NCBI RefSeq assembly: GCF_015711605.1
Contig: NZ_JABTEZ010000002.1
Location: 1,364,001-1,428,000 of the forward strand
Length of the DNA: 64,000 nt
Reading direction: 5' to 3'
DNA from: Planomonospora sp. ID67723
Lineage (GTDB): Bacteria > Actinomycetota > Actinomycetes > Streptosporangiales > Streptosporangiaceae
Positions 36,323 through 44,716 of this stretch are shown one piece after another. The number at the start of each line of letters is the position of its first letter. Within the stretch, counting starts at the first letter, position 1. The translations under genes were made by a program, and so were the position numbers. The notes below the pieces were generated by a model. The model did no database searches. It was given only the letters and a program-made list of their open reading frames with translations, and was not told the DNA's origin.

Positions 36323-36357
36323 CCCGGCGGACGGTCCGGAGGCCGGCCGGAGAACCC

Positions 36358-36387
36358 TTGACGCGACTTTAGTCGCATCAGTATTCT
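36358..36387 (+). promoter_or_regulatory. ABC-F promoter with inverted repeat in the spacer
   Basis: TTGACG (-35, 36358-36363) and TATTCT (-10, 36382-36387) with 18-bp spacing. Inside lies the inverted repeat GCGACT-TT-AGTCGC (36363-36376), a candidate operator. The start codon is about 220 nt downstream. Confidence 0.55.
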
Positions 36388-36453
36388 CAACAGTGTCGTA
36401 TCGTCGTCCCGTAGGAGAGCCCGTTGGAGTTCTGAGGTTCCAGACACCGCGTC

Positions 36454-36486
36454 GTGAGAGCCGTTCCCCGGCCCGGCGCGCGCTGA
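36454..36486 (+). other. Possible leader peptide uORF before the ABC-F gene
   Basis: GTG-initiated 10-codon frame encoding MRAVPRPGAR then TGA, inside the ~220-nt leader. Arg/Pro-rich short leaders are typical of ribosome-stalling attenuators upstream of antibiotic-resistance ABC-F genes. No strong Shine-Dalgarno is visible, so this is tentative. Confidence 0.3.
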
Positions 36487-36612
36487 CCTCAGCCGGCTCC
36501 GCTCTCCGTCCCCCGTGACGGCCCTTCTCGTGTGGAACCGTCCCTGACGGCGTGCGCGCCTGCGGTGTCTCCCGTGTCCCGATAGGTCATGACACATCAC
36601 TGGAGCCGCCTC

Positions 36613-38259
36613 ATGTCTACCTCGTTCACCTCCATCATCTGCGACCGGCTCTCGTTCGCCTGGGCGGACGGCACGACCGTCCTGCAGGACCTCGACGCCG
36701 CCTTCCCCTCCGGCCGTACCGGCCTGATCGGGGTCAACGGCTCGGGCAAGTCCACCCTGCTCAGGCTGATCGCCGGCGAGCTCGCCCCGGGGTCCGGATC
36801 GGTCGCCGTCACCGGGCGGGTCGGCCACCTGCCGCAGAACCTCCCGCTCCGCGCCGGCCGTACCGTCTGCGAGCTGCTCGGCATCGCGGAGAAGCGGGCC
36901 GCGCTGCTCGCCGTCGAGCGCGGTGACGTCCCGGAACACGAGCTGGCGGAACGCTTCGCCGTCATCGGCGACGACTGGGACGTCGAGGAGCGCGCCCGCG
37001 CCGAGCTCGACCGGCTCGGCCTGGGCCACGTGGGCCTCGACCGGACGGTGGCGGCGCTCTCCGGTGGCGAGACCGTCATGGTCGGCCTGGCCGCGCAGTT
37101 CCTGCGTCGCCCGGACGTGCTGCTGCTGGACGAGCCGACCAACAACCTCGACCTCGACGCCCGCCGCAGGCTCTACGCGGCGCTGGAGTCGTGGACCGGG
37201 GTGCTGGTGGTGGTCAGCCACGACCGGGCCCTGCTGGAGCTGGTGGACACCGTCGCCGACCTGACCGGCGGCGCGATCCGGATGTACGGCGGGAACCTCT
37301 CCGCCTACGAGAGGATGCTCGCCGCCGAGCAGGAGGCCGCCGAGCGCATGGTCCGGGCCGCGGAGGCCGACGTGCGGCGGCAGAAACGCGAATGGGAGGA
37401 GGCTCAGGTGAAACTGGCCCGCCGGGAGCGCTACGGCAACAAGATGTACGCGCAGAAGCGCGAACCGAAGGTCATCATGCAGGAGCGCAAACGGCAGGCG
37501 CAGGTCGCGGCGGGCAAGCACCGGAACATGCACGCCGCCAAGCTCGCCGAGGCCCGCGACCGGCTCGGCGAGGCCGAGGAGGCCGTGCGCGACGAGGCGG
37601 TGATCCGGATCGAGCTGCCCGAGACCGCGGTGCCCCCGGGCAAGACGGTGCTGGCCGTGACCGGCCTGCGGACCGTGAGCGGGACGGCCGTGGCGGAGCT
37701 GGTCGTCCGGGGGCCCGAGCGGATCGCGCTGCTGGGGCCCAACGGCTCCGGCAAGACCACGCTCCTGCGCACCATCGCCGGGGAGCTCGAACCGGTGGAG
37801 GGCTCGGTGGAGGTGGGCGTGCCCGGGATGGGGTACCTCCCGCAGCGGCTGGACCTGCTGGACGACTCGCTCAGCGTGGTCGACAACGTCCGCAGGTTCG
37901 CGCCCTCCGCGCCGGTCAACGCGGTCCGGGCGAGGCTCGCCCGGTTCCTCTTCCGGGGGGAGCGGGCCGAGCGGCCCGCCGGGACGCTCTCGGGCGGGGA
38001 GCGGTTCCGCGCGGCGCTGGCGGCGCTGCTGTCGGCGGAGCCGCCGCCGCGGCTCCTGCTGCTGGACGAGCCGACCAACAACCTGGACCTGGCCAGCGTC
38101 CGCCGGCTCGCCGAGGCGCTGCGGGCCTACCGGGGCGCTCTCATCGTGGCCGGTCACGATCTGCCGTTCCTGGAGGCGGCGGGGATCACCCGGCGGCTGG
38201 TCCTCGACCGGGAGGGCGTGCTCACGGAGGACCTGGGAGATCCCGGGACCTCCGGCTGA
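36613..38259 (+). CDS. ABC-F ATPase (ribosome protection/translation factor type)
   Basis: A 548-aa protein with two ATPase domains and no membrane span. Domain 1: GVNGSGKST, ALSGGETVMVGLA, LLLDEPTNNLDLD. Domain 2: GPNGSGKTT, TLSGGERFRAALA, LLLDEPTNNLDLA. Between them is a basic coiled-coil linker (about 220-310). ABC-F proteins act on the ribosome, either in translation or as macrolide/lincosamide/streptogramin protection factors. The long regulated leader favours a drug-inducible resistance role (inference). ATG 36613 is chosen; an upstream in-frame ATG at 36589 encodes MTHHWSRLMSTSF. Confidence 0.88.
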   Translation: MSTSFTSIICDRLSFAWADGTTVLQDLDAAFPSGRTGLIGVNGSGKSTLLRLIAGELAPGSGSVAVTGRVGHLPQNLPLRAGRTVCELLGIAEKRAALLAVERGDVPEHELAERFAVIGDDWDVEERARAELDRLGLGHVGLDRTVAALSGGETVMVGLAAQFLRRPDVLLLDEPTNNLDLDARRRLYAALESWTGVLVVVSHDRALLELVDTVADLTGGAIRMYGGNLSAYERMLAAEQEAAERMVRAAEADVRRQKREWEEAQVKLARRERYGNKMYAQKREPKVIMQERKRQAQVAAGKHRNMHAAKLAEARDRLGEAEEAVRDEAVIRIELPETAVPPGKTVLAVTGLRTVSGTAVAELVVRGPERIALLGPNGSGKTTLLRTIAGELEPVEGSVEVGVPGMGYLPQRLDLLDDSLSVVDNVRRFAPSAPVNAVRARLARFLFRGERAERPAGTLSGGERFRAALAALLSAEPPPRLLLLDEPTNNLDLASVRRLAEALRAYRGALIVAGHDLPFLEAAGITRRLVLDREGVLTEDLGDPGTSG

Positions 38260-38338
38260 GGAGGGGGGGCTGCCGGGCGGCGGCTTCCCCGTCCGGCGGT
38301 CGCCGGCAGGCCGCCGGGCGCCTGGAGGGCGGGAGAGT

Positions 38339-38372
38339 TTGACGGACCCTGATCAACCCCACAATAGTGGGG
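38339..38372 (+). promoter_or_regulatory. Promoter and inverted repeat of the lipoprotein gene
   Basis: TTGACG (38339-38344), 18 bp, AATAGT (38363-38368), then 7 nt to ATG 38376, implying a leaderless transcript. CCCCAC-AATA-GTGGGG (38357-38372) spans the -10 and could be an operator. Confidence 0.5.
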
Positions 38373-38375
38373 CAA

Positions 38376-39401
38376 ATGAGTATCCCCCCGGCTGCTCGCC
38401 GTCTGCTCCCGTGTGCCGTGGTCACCATGCTGACCCTGACCGCCTGCTCCTCCCTCCTCCCCGAGTCCGAGCCCGTCCGAGGGCAGGCCACCGCGGGCGG
38501 GGTGGTGGGGGAGTTCGGCGGCCGGGGCGACGCCCAGGGCGGCCCGGGCGACTCCTCCGGCGCCGCCCCGTCGCCCACCGCCAGCGCCCCGCCCTCCCCG
38601 GCGGCGCTGACCCCCGAGGACTACCGGGCCGAGCTGGAGCAGGCGCGCGGTCCGGTCCGCGAGGCGCTGAAGAAGCTGGCGGGGAACGGCGGCAAGAGCC
38701 TCGACCGCCGGGTCAAGGGGATCGCCGACGCGGTGGACGACGCCGTGGCCCGGCTGGAGCCGCTGTCGCCGCCCGTCGAGCTGGCGGCCCAGCACGGCAA
38801 CTACGTCGGCGCGCTGCGCTCCTTCGGCACCGCCTTCGACGGGGCCCTGCAGGACGTGGAGACGCAGCAGGCCTGCACGGGTCCCGCGGTGCTGACCGGG
38901 TTGGAGAAGTACGGCGAGCTGAGCCGGATGAAGGACGCCGCCGCGGGGCTGTCCGGTTACCCGGCCGACGTCGTGTCGGTGAAGGCGGCCGGGCAGCGGA
39001 ACCGCCGGCTGCCCAACGGCAGGATCATCCGCTCGGAGAGCCGTACCGGCCGGGGCTCGCTGAAGGTCCACAACGGAGGCAAGCGCGACGCCGTCGTCGT
39101 GATGCTGCGCGGCGGGAAGCGGGTCGTCACCTTCTACGTGCGCGGGAAGGGCAAGGTGACGATCAGCGGCGTCCGCGACGGAAAGTACAAGGTCTTCTAC
39201 ACCACCGGGACCGACTGGGACGCCAAGGCCCGGGCGTTCACCCGGTCGTGCGAGTTCACCCAGTTCGGCAAGACGGTGCCCTTCAAGACCACCTACTCCG
39301 GTTCGTACATCCGCTGGAACAACTGGACGATCACCCTGCACTCCGTCAAGGGCGGCACCGTGCGCTCCAAGCCGCTCAAGCCGGGCGACTTCCCCGGGTG
39401 A
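38376..39401 (+). CDS. Lipoprotein of unknown function
   Basis: A 341-aa protein with a lipoprotein signal (lipobox LTAC) followed by a Gly/Pro/Ser-rich linker. A helical region (about 75-190; EDYRAELEQARGPVREALKK) comes next, then a C-terminal beta-rich domain (about 205-335; GSLKVHNGGKRDAVVVMLRG, VTFYVRGKGKVTISGVRDGKY). The C-terminal domain looks like a surface-exposed beta sandwich. I do not recognise the family. Start ATG 38376 is favoured by the leaderless promoter over GTG 38367. Confidence 0.75.
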   Translation: MSIPPAARRLLPCAVVTMLTLTACSSLLPESEPVRGQATAGGVVGEFGGRGDAQGGPGDSSGAAPSPTASAPPSPAALTPEDYRAELEQARGPVREALKKLAGNGGKSLDRRVKGIADAVDDAVARLEPLSPPVELAAQHGNYVGALRSFGTAFDGALQDVETQQACTGPAVLTGLEKYGELSRMKDAAAGLSGYPADVVSVKAAGQRNRRLPNGRIIRSESRTGRGSLKVHNGGKRDAVVVMLRGGKRVVTFYVRGKGKVTISGVRDGKYKVFYTTGTDWDAKARAFTRSCEFTQFGKTVPFKTTYSGSYIRWNNWTITLHSVKGGTVRSKPLKPGDFPG

Positions 39402-39428
39402 GGCGCCGCGCGGGGGCGTGAGACGCGA

Positions 39429-39457
39429 AGACCGCGACCTCCCTGAGATCGCGGTCT
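39429..39457. terminator. Hairpin between convergent genes
   Basis: A 9-bp stem (AGACCGCGA and complement) with 11-nt loop, between the lipoprotein gene (+) and the zinc-ribbon gene (-). Confidence 0.65.
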
Positions 39458-39481
39458 CGTCGTCACCCCCCCTTGAGCGGA

Positions 39482-39769
39482 TCAGGTGGAGAAGAGCATG
39501 CCCACCCAGCTGCGCTGACGGTGGTGGCCGTAGTGGCCGCCGTAGTGCGGAGCCGGGGCACCCCAGGCCGGCGGGGGAGCGCCGTGAGCCGGCGGCGGCG
39601 GGGGCGGCGGCGGGGCCGCGTGCTGCTGCGACCACTGGCTCTCCATGCGCGTCAGGGTCTCGAGCTCGCCGTAGTCCAGGAAGATCCCGCGACAGCCGTC
39701 GCACTGGTCGATATGGACACCATTGCGCTCATAAGTGCGCATGTTGCCGCGACACTTCGGGCACTGCAT
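39482..39769 (-). CDS. TFIIB-type zinc-ribbon protein
   Basis: A 95-aa protein. Residues 1-45 are a zf-TFIIB domain with two CxxC knuckles (CPKC and CDGC) and the family motif GIFLDYGELE. The tail is a Pro/Ala run followed by Gly/His/Tyr. AAGGAGA precedes ATG 39769. Family function unknown; probably binds zinc. Confidence 0.85.
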   Translation of the reverse strand: MQCPKCRGNMRTYERNGVHIDQCDGCRGIFLDYGELETLTRMESQWSQQHAAPPPPPPPPAHGAPPPAWGAPAPHYGGHYGHHRQRSWVGMLFST

Positions 39770-39816
39770 CTGGTTGTCTCCTTGCCTTGGCATCGTGGTC
39801 GCCGTACGACCACAAC

Positions 39817-40755
39817 CTACTGCGTGGGCACACTATGGCAGGCACTTCGAAACTGGACAATCCTTTGGCAGGTGTCGATCAGAACCCCCTCGACCTCGTC
39901 CAACCCGCGCCCCGCCCGCTCCGCCGCCGCCACGGCCGCCGCGGCGAGCTGCACCGTCATCGCCTGCGCCGGGATCTCCAGCCGCTCCCACGGCTCGCCG
40001 TCCATCGGGACCGCGCACCCGCCCTCGGCGCGGTAGGCCGCCAGGAAGCGGTGCCAGACCGCCGGCTCCAGCAGCCCGGCCGCGAACCAGGCCGCCGGCC
40101 TGGACAGGTCCCAGGCCGGGTCGCCGACGCCCAGGTCGTCGGTGTCGAGGATGATCCACTCGCCGTGGAGGCGGACCATCTGCCCCATGTGCCAGTCACC
40201 GTGCGCCAGCAGGCCCGCCCCGTTCCGCGGGCCCGGCCCGGCGCCGGGGTCGCGCCCGGGGCCCGGCAGGAAGGGGGCGAGGGAGTCGAAGGCGCGCAGC
40301 ACGACCCGCCCCGCCGCCGAACCGCCGTCCAGCCGGGAGACGGTCTTGCCCACCCGCGCGGGCCCGCCCGCCGCGGGCAGCGGGGGGAGCGCCCCGGCCG
40401 GTACGGCGTGCAGCCGGGCCAGCAGCCGGGCGCTCGCCTCCCAGGGGGCGGAGTCCGGGTCGTCGTGGTCCACCGGGACGCCGGTCGGCCAGACGGTCAC
40501 CAGCCTGCCGCAGACCTCCGCGACCTCCTCGGTGACCGGTTCGAGCAGGATGCCGCGGAGCGCGGGGTGGCGCACGGCCCGCATCCGCAGCTCCAGCGGC
40601 TCCCGCTCCGCTCCGGGGGCGTGCGCCTTCACCACGACGGACCCGGCCCGCACGATGGTCACGTCCGGCCGGGTCGGCAGCACCTCGGGGGGCGCGTCGC
40701 CGTACCGCAGGCCGATCCGGCCCAGCTCGCCGATCAGGTCGTCGATCTCATCCAC
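39817..40755 (-). CDS. Aminoglycoside phosphotransferase-fold kinase
   Basis: About 312 aa. APH/choline-kinase fold with the catalytic loop HGDWHMGQM and the metal-binding ILDTDDLGVGDPAWDL. An ATP-binding Lys is probably in VVVKAHAPG. Substrate unknown; many such proteins phosphorylate small metabolites rather than drugs. GTG 40755 is my start (TTG 40761 is also in frame). No clear Shine-Dalgarno. Confidence 0.8.
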   Translation of the reverse strand: MDEIDDLIGELGRIGLRYGDAPPEVLPTRPDVTIVRAGSVVVKAHAPGAEREPLELRMRAVRHPALRGILLEPVTEEVAEVCGRLVTVWPTGVPVDHDDPDSAPWEASARLLARLHAVPAGALPPLPAAGGPARVGKTVSRLDGGSAAGRVVLRAFDSLAPFLPGPGRDPGAGPGPRNGAGLLAHGDWHMGQMVRLHGEWIILDTDDLGVGDPAWDLSRPAAWFAAGLLEPAVWHRFLAAYRAEGGCAVPMDGEPWERLEIPAQAMTVQLAAAAVAAAERAGRGLDEVEGVLIDTCQRIVQFRSACHSVPTQ

Positions 40756-40961
40756 CCGCAAAGTGAACCACAGCGCCCGGCCCCACGAACGAATCTACAA
40801 TGTAAAGTCGGGAGCTCGGAACCGTCGGCAGGCAGGCTCGGGGGCGGTCGGGCTGGAGGCGGCCGGGTTGGGGAGCAGTCGGGTTGGGAGGCAGGGCCCG
40901 CCGGCGGGCTCCGGGCACCGGCGGCGTGCGGGACACGGCGAGGGGGGCGGGATCCTCGCTT

Positions 40962-40988
40962 ACGTACCAAGCGTTTGGTTGGATACGT
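40962..40988 (+). promoter_or_regulatory. Operator-like inverted repeat upstream of the SnoaL-like gene
   Basis: ACCAA-gcgt-TTGGT (40966-40979), with outer ACGTA and TACGT arms (40962-40966, 40984-40988), ending 2 nt before the ATG at 40991. This resembles TetR-type operators. No regulator gene is adjacent, so control would come from elsewhere. Confidence 0.5.
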
Positions 40989-40990
40989 GC

Positions 40991-41422
40991 ATGAGGCAAC
41001 AGGAGATCGCGGACCGGCTGGAGATCGGTGACCTGCTCGCCCGCTACGCCCACGCCATCGACACCGGTGCCTGGCAGCGCCTGGACCTGGTGTTCACCGC
41101 CGACGCGGTGATCGACTACACGGCGGCAGGGGGGATCAGGGGCACCCGGGACGAGGCGCGCCGGTGGCTGGCCGAGGTGCTGCCGCAGTGGCCCGGGCGG
41201 CAGCACCTGATCGGGGCGACGACCGTCCGCTTCGAGGGGGACGAGGCGGCGGTCACGGCCTCCTTCACCGACACCCTCGCCCCGTCCAGGGAGATGATCG
41301 CCGCCGACACCGCCGGGCTCATCAGGGGCGGCGGCTGGTACCACCACAGGCTGGTCCGCACGATGTACGGCTGGCGCAGCCGGGAGCTCGTCGAGGAACA
41401 GTCCTGGCGTACCATCCGGTGA
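40991..41422 (+). CDS. SnoaL/NTF2-like domain protein
   Basis: A 143-aa NTF2-like cone fold: [34 protein letters not shown] is the usual SnoaL-like start (quoted here only as residues 11-44), then [12 protein letters not shown] and [14 protein letters not shown]. Such proteins bind or isomerise small hydrophobic ligands, including steroids and polyketides. Substrate unknown. It stands alone downstream of an operator-like palindrome. Confidence 0.8.
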   Translation: MRQQEIADRLEIGDLLARYAHAIDTGAWQRLDLVFTADAVIDYTAAGGIRGTRDEARRWLAEVLPQWPGRQHLIGATTVRFEGDEAAVTASFTDTLAPSREMIAADTAGLIRGGGWYHHRLVRTMYGWRSRELVEEQSWRTIR

Positions 41423-41456
41423 GCCTCCCCGCCGGGTGGCGGGGGCGGGCGCCGTG

Positions 41457-41529
41457 GTGCGGACGTGCGGGTGCGGACGTGCGGACGCCGAGGGCGGGCT
41501 CCATGGTGCGAACGTCATGGTGCGAACGT
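41457..41529 (+). repeat. Two 14-bp tandem duplications
   Basis: GTGCGGACGTGCGG occurs twice in tandem (41457-41484) and CATGGTGCGAACGT twice in tandem (41502-41529), within the gap between the SnoaL-like and HAD genes. Both share a GTGCG-ACGT core. Slippage or paired regulator sites. Confidence 0.7.
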
Positions 41530-41666
41530 CATGCGGTGAGCGCCGCGCGTATGCGGATGCCGGGCCCGTGGGGGGCTGGGCTTATTTCGGCATGCCTGGC
41601 GGCATATGGCCGTCCTGTACCTGTCATCCTTGTCTCCTGCACATTGGGATGAGATGCGGGGGAACG

Positions 41667-42449
41667 GTGAACGAGCGCAAGCCGATCGAGTGCTGGCTGT
41701 CGGACATGGACGGGGTCCTCGTCCACGAGGGGCATCCGGTGCCGGGCGCCGACGAGTTCATCCGCCGCCTGCGCGAGACGGGCAAGCGGTTCATGGTGCT
41801 CACCAACAACTCCATCTACACCCCGCGCGACCTCGCCGTACGGCTGCGCGCCGCGGGCCTGGAGATCCCGCCGGAGTCGATCTGGACCTCGGCCCTGGCC
41901 ACGGCCAAGTTCCTCGACGACCAGCGCCCCGGCGGCTCGGCCTACGCGGTCGGCGAGGCCGGGCTGACCACCGCCCTGCACGAGGTCGGCTACGTCCTGA
42001 CCGATCTCGACCCCGACTACGTGGTCCTCGGCGAGACCCGCACCTACAGCTTCACCCAGATAACGCGGGCGATCCGGCTGATCGAGGGCGGCGCCCGCTT
42101 CATCGCCACCAACCCCGACCCGGTCGGCCCCTCCAACGAGGGATCCCTGCCGGCCTGCGGGGCGGTCGCGGCACTGATCACCAAGGCGACGGGCGTGGAG
42201 CCGTACTTCGTGGGCAAGCCCAACCCCATGATGATGCGCAGCGCGCTGCGGGCCATCGACGGGCACAGCGAGAGCACCGCGATGATCGGCGACCGGATGG
42301 ACACCGACATCGTCTCCGGCATGGAGGCGGGGCTGCACACGATCCTGGTGCTCACCGGCGTGGTGGCCAAGGAGCAGGTCGACCGCTTCCCGTTCCGCCC
42401 CTCCCAGGTGGTCGACTCGGTCGCGGACCTCATCGACATGGTTGATTGA
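41667..42449 (+). CDS. HAD-IIA family hydrolase (NagD-like)
   Basis: A 260-aa phosphatase-fold protein. Motif [11 protein letters not shown], motif II VLTNNS, a cap domain and motif III GKPNPMM with GDRMDTD. The first motif has the DxDGV form expected of HAD-IIA. It probably dephosphorylates a nucleotide or sugar phosphate. GTG 41667 follows GGGGGA; ATG 41649 is a longer alternative. Confidence 0.88.
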   Translation: MNERKPIECWLSDMDGVLVHEGHPVPGADEFIRRLRETGKRFMVLTNNSIYTPRDLAVRLRAAGLEIPPESIWTSALATAKFLDDQRPGGSAYAVGEAGLTTALHEVGYVLTDLDPDYVVLGETRTYSFTQITRAIRLIEGGARFIATNPDPVGPSNEGSLPACGAVAALITKATGVEPYFVGKPNPMMMRSALRAIDGHSESTAMIGDRMDTDIVSGMEAGLHTILVLTGVVAKEQVDRFPFRPSQVVDSVADLIDMVD

Positions 42450-42493
42450 GTTCCTGACGGCACCTGTCACCTATCGGTGCGATCCTGCCTCGT

Positions 42494-43126
42494 ATGACGC
42501 GCGTCTATCTGGAGATCGGTCCCAAGAGGGTCTTCGCCTGCTCGGCCGAGTGGCCCGGCTGGTGCCGTATCGGGAAGTCGGAGGAGGCGGCGCTGGAGAC
42601 GCTGACGCTCTACGCGCCACGCTACCGGGTGGTCGCCGAGCGGGCCGGGCTGGTGTTCGAGCCGGGTGACCCGGTGGTCGTGGAGCGGACCGGGGGCGGC
42701 GCGACCACCGACTTCGGGGCCATCGAGACCATTCCCGAACTCGACTCCGCCCCGGTGGGCGAGGACGAGTCGCGCCGGGCGACGGCCCTGCTGCGGGCGG
42801 CGTGGGAGCTGTTCGGCGAGACCGCCGCCGGCTCCCCGCAGGAACTGCGCAAGGGCCCGCGAGGCGGCGGCCGGGACCGCGACAAGATGGTCGACCACGT
42901 GATCGAGGCCGAGCGCTCCTACGCCCGCAAGATCGGTGTCCGGCACAAGCCGTTCCGGGACGCCGAGGGCCTGGCCGCCATGCGGGCGGAGATCGCCGAA
43001 GTGCTGTCCCGGCCGTCGGACGGCGGGCCGCTCGAACCGGGCGGGTGGCCGGCCCGCTACGCCGTCCGCCGTATGGCGTGGCACGTCATCGACCACACCT
43101 GGGAGATGCAGGACCGCCGCGTCTGA
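42494..43126 (+). CDS. DinB-like metal-binding protein
   Basis: A 210-aa protein. The N-terminal ~45 residues (VFACSAEWPGWCRIGKSEEA) form a HicB-like strand-helix unit. The rest resembles a DinB four-helix bundle with a His triad: His in DKMVDHVIEAE and the HxxxH in AWHVIDH. DinB-like proteins are often thiol-transferases. No operon partner is evident. Confidence 0.65.
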   Translation: MTRVYLEIGPKRVFACSAEWPGWCRIGKSEEAALETLTLYAPRYRVVAERAGLVFEPGDPVVVERTGGGATTDFGAIETIPELDSAPVGEDESRRATALLRAAWELFGETAAGSPQELRKGPRGGGRDRDKMVDHVIEAERSYARKIGVRHKPFRDAEGLAAMRAEIAEVLSRPSDGGPLEPGGWPARYAVRRMAWHVIDHTWEMQDRRV

Positions 43127-43214
43127 GCCGGGGCGTACGCGTGGCCCGGGGCATCCGGTCGCGCGTCCTCCCGCCGGGACGATCGCCCGCCCCGACCCGT
43201 CCCGGTCCGCCGCG

Positions 43215-43226
43215 TAGGGTGCCCGT
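43215..43226 (+). promoter_or_regulatory. Leaderless promoter -10 of the LLM oxidoreductase
   Basis: TAGGGT (43215-43220) and 6 nt, then ATG 43227. No Shine-Dalgarno. Confidence 0.55.
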
Positions 43227-44126
43227 ATGAGGATCGGATTCGCGGTTCCGGTGTCGGGGTCGTGGGCGACGCCCGCCAACATGGTCCGGGTCGCCCGCCG
43301 GGCGGAGGAGCTCGGCTACCACCAGGTGTGGACCTTCCAGCGGCTGCTGTACCCGCAGGGGCATCCGATGGGCCCCGTCTACCGCAGCGTGCACGACCCG
43401 GTGGTGACGCTGGCCTACCTGGCCGGGGCGACCACCCGGGTCCGGCTGGGGGTGGCGGTCCTGAACATGCCGTTCTTCTCGCCCGCCCTGCTGGCCAAGC
43501 AGCTCGCCACGCTCCAGGCGGTCTCGGGCGGCCGGCTCGACGCCGGGCTCGGGCTGGGCTGGCTGCCGGAGGAGTTCGCCGCCTCGGGGGTGCCGTTCGA
43601 ACGGCGGGGCAGGCGGGGGGAGGAGTTCCTCCACGTGCTGCGGAGACTCTGGACGGAGGAGACGGTGGAGCACGAGGGCGAGTTCTACCGGCTGCCCCCG
43701 GTGCACCAGGAGCCCCGGCCGGAGACGCCCCCGCCCATCCTGCTGGGCGGGGGCGCGGAGGCGGCGCTGCGGCGCGCGGGGCGGCTGGCGGACGGCTGGG
43801 TGAGTGCGAGCCGGGAGGACCTGGACCGCATCGGCGAGAAGATCTCCATCGTCGGCCGGGCGGCGCGCGAGGCCGGGCGGGACCCCGGGGCGCTGCGTTT
43901 CGTCACCCGGGGCGCGACCCGGGTACGGCCGGCCGGGGACGCCGGCCGGGCGCCGCTGACCGGCTCGTTCGAGGAGATCCGTGAGGACGTCGCGGGGCTG
44001 GAGGCTCAGGGGGTGACCGACGTCTTCCACGATCTGAACTTCGATCCGGAGATCGGCTCTCCCGGCGCCGATCCCGCGGAGTCGATGCGCCGGGCGGAGG
44101 CCGCGCTGGAGGCCCTCGCCCCCTGA
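43227..44126 (+). CDS. LLM-class flavin/F420-dependent oxidoreductase
   Basis: A 299-aa luciferase-like TIM barrel. Family marks are MRIGFAVPVSG, RRAEELGYHQVW, TTRVRLGVAVLNMP, SGGRLDAGLGLGWLPEEF and PPPILLGGGAEAALRRAGRLADGW. It most likely uses F420. Substrate unknown. Confidence 0.88.
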   Translation: MRIGFAVPVSGSWATPANMVRVARRAEELGYHQVWTFQRLLYPQGHPMGPVYRSVHDPVVTLAYLAGATTRVRLGVAVLNMPFFSPALLAKQLATLQAVSGGRLDAGLGLGWLPEEFAASGVPFERRGRRGEEFLHVLRRLWTEETVEHEGEFYRLPPVHQEPRPETPPPILLGGGAEAALRRAGRLADGWVSASREDLDRIGEKISIVGRAAREAGRDPGALRFVTRGATRVRPAGDAGRAPLTGSFEEIREDVAGLEAQGVTDVFHDLNFDPEIGSPGADPAESMRRAEAALEALAP

Positions 44127-44190
44127 ACCGCGCCCCGACCCGGTCCTGAAGCGGGTTTCGGGCGGGTGACGGCCCGGCCTGCCGGGCGGG

Positions 44191-44634
44191 TCAGCCGATC
44201 AGCTCGGGCAGGCGGGTGACGGTGCCGGAGAGATAGTCGCCCAGCTCCGGCGGGATGAGGTTGATGGCGGTGATCTCGGCGGGGACGAGCGGGAGCCGTA
44301 CCACCTCGTAGCGGCCCTTGGCGGGATCGCTGAACTCGGGGCCGGAGCGCAGGGCCAGATCCATGGAGACCAGGCGGCAGCCGTACACGTGCTGGATCTT
44401 GAGGCCGCCGTCGCGGACGCAGTTCAGGGTGGTGAGCGGGGTGACGCCGGAGACGGTGGCGCCCAGCTCCTCCATGAGCTCGCGATGGAGGGTGTGCTCC
44501 AGGGAGGCGTCCCCGGGCTCGACGTGGCCGCCGGGAACGGACCAGTAGAGCTCCCTGCCGGGGACGACGCGCCGGAACAGCACGAGCCGGTCGCCGTCGA
44601 GCAGGAGAGCGCGGACGCTGGGAACGAGCGGCAT
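44191..44634 (-). CDS. NUDIX hydrolase
   Basis: A 147-aa NUDIX protein. The Nudix box runs from GGHVEPGD to HRELMEELGA (about 35-58), with the first Glu replaced by Asp (PGD). It hydrolyses a nucleoside-diphosphate-linked compound. ATG 44634 is chosen; the frame is open further upstream into the divergent MFS gene but without support. Confidence 0.85.
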   Translation of the reverse strand: MPLVPSVRALLLDGDRLVLFRRVVPGRELYWSVPGGHVEPGDASLEHTLHRELMEELGATVSGVTPLTTLNCVRDGGLKIQHVYGCRLVSMDLALRSGPEFSDPAKGRYEVVRLPLVPAEITAINLIPPELGDYLSGTVTRLPELIG

Positions 44635-44655
44635 CTCAGAATTCTCCCATCCCCC

Positions 44656-44684
44656 TTGACGCGATCTTCGGTGGGCCCTAGACA
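44656..44684 (+). promoter_or_regulatory. Putative promoter for the MFS gene
   Basis: TTGACG (44656-44661), 17 bp, TAGACA (44679-44684), upstream of the GTG at 44717 in an 82-bp divergent gap. Confidence 0.35.
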
Positions 44685-44716
44685 ACAGAACAAGATTCGG
44701 CAGATGGGGGGCTCCC

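Noticed and set aside
39817-40755. Antibiotic resistance call for the APH-fold gene
   Set aside because: The fold is clear but nothing identifies an aminoglycoside substrate; many homologues act on metabolites.
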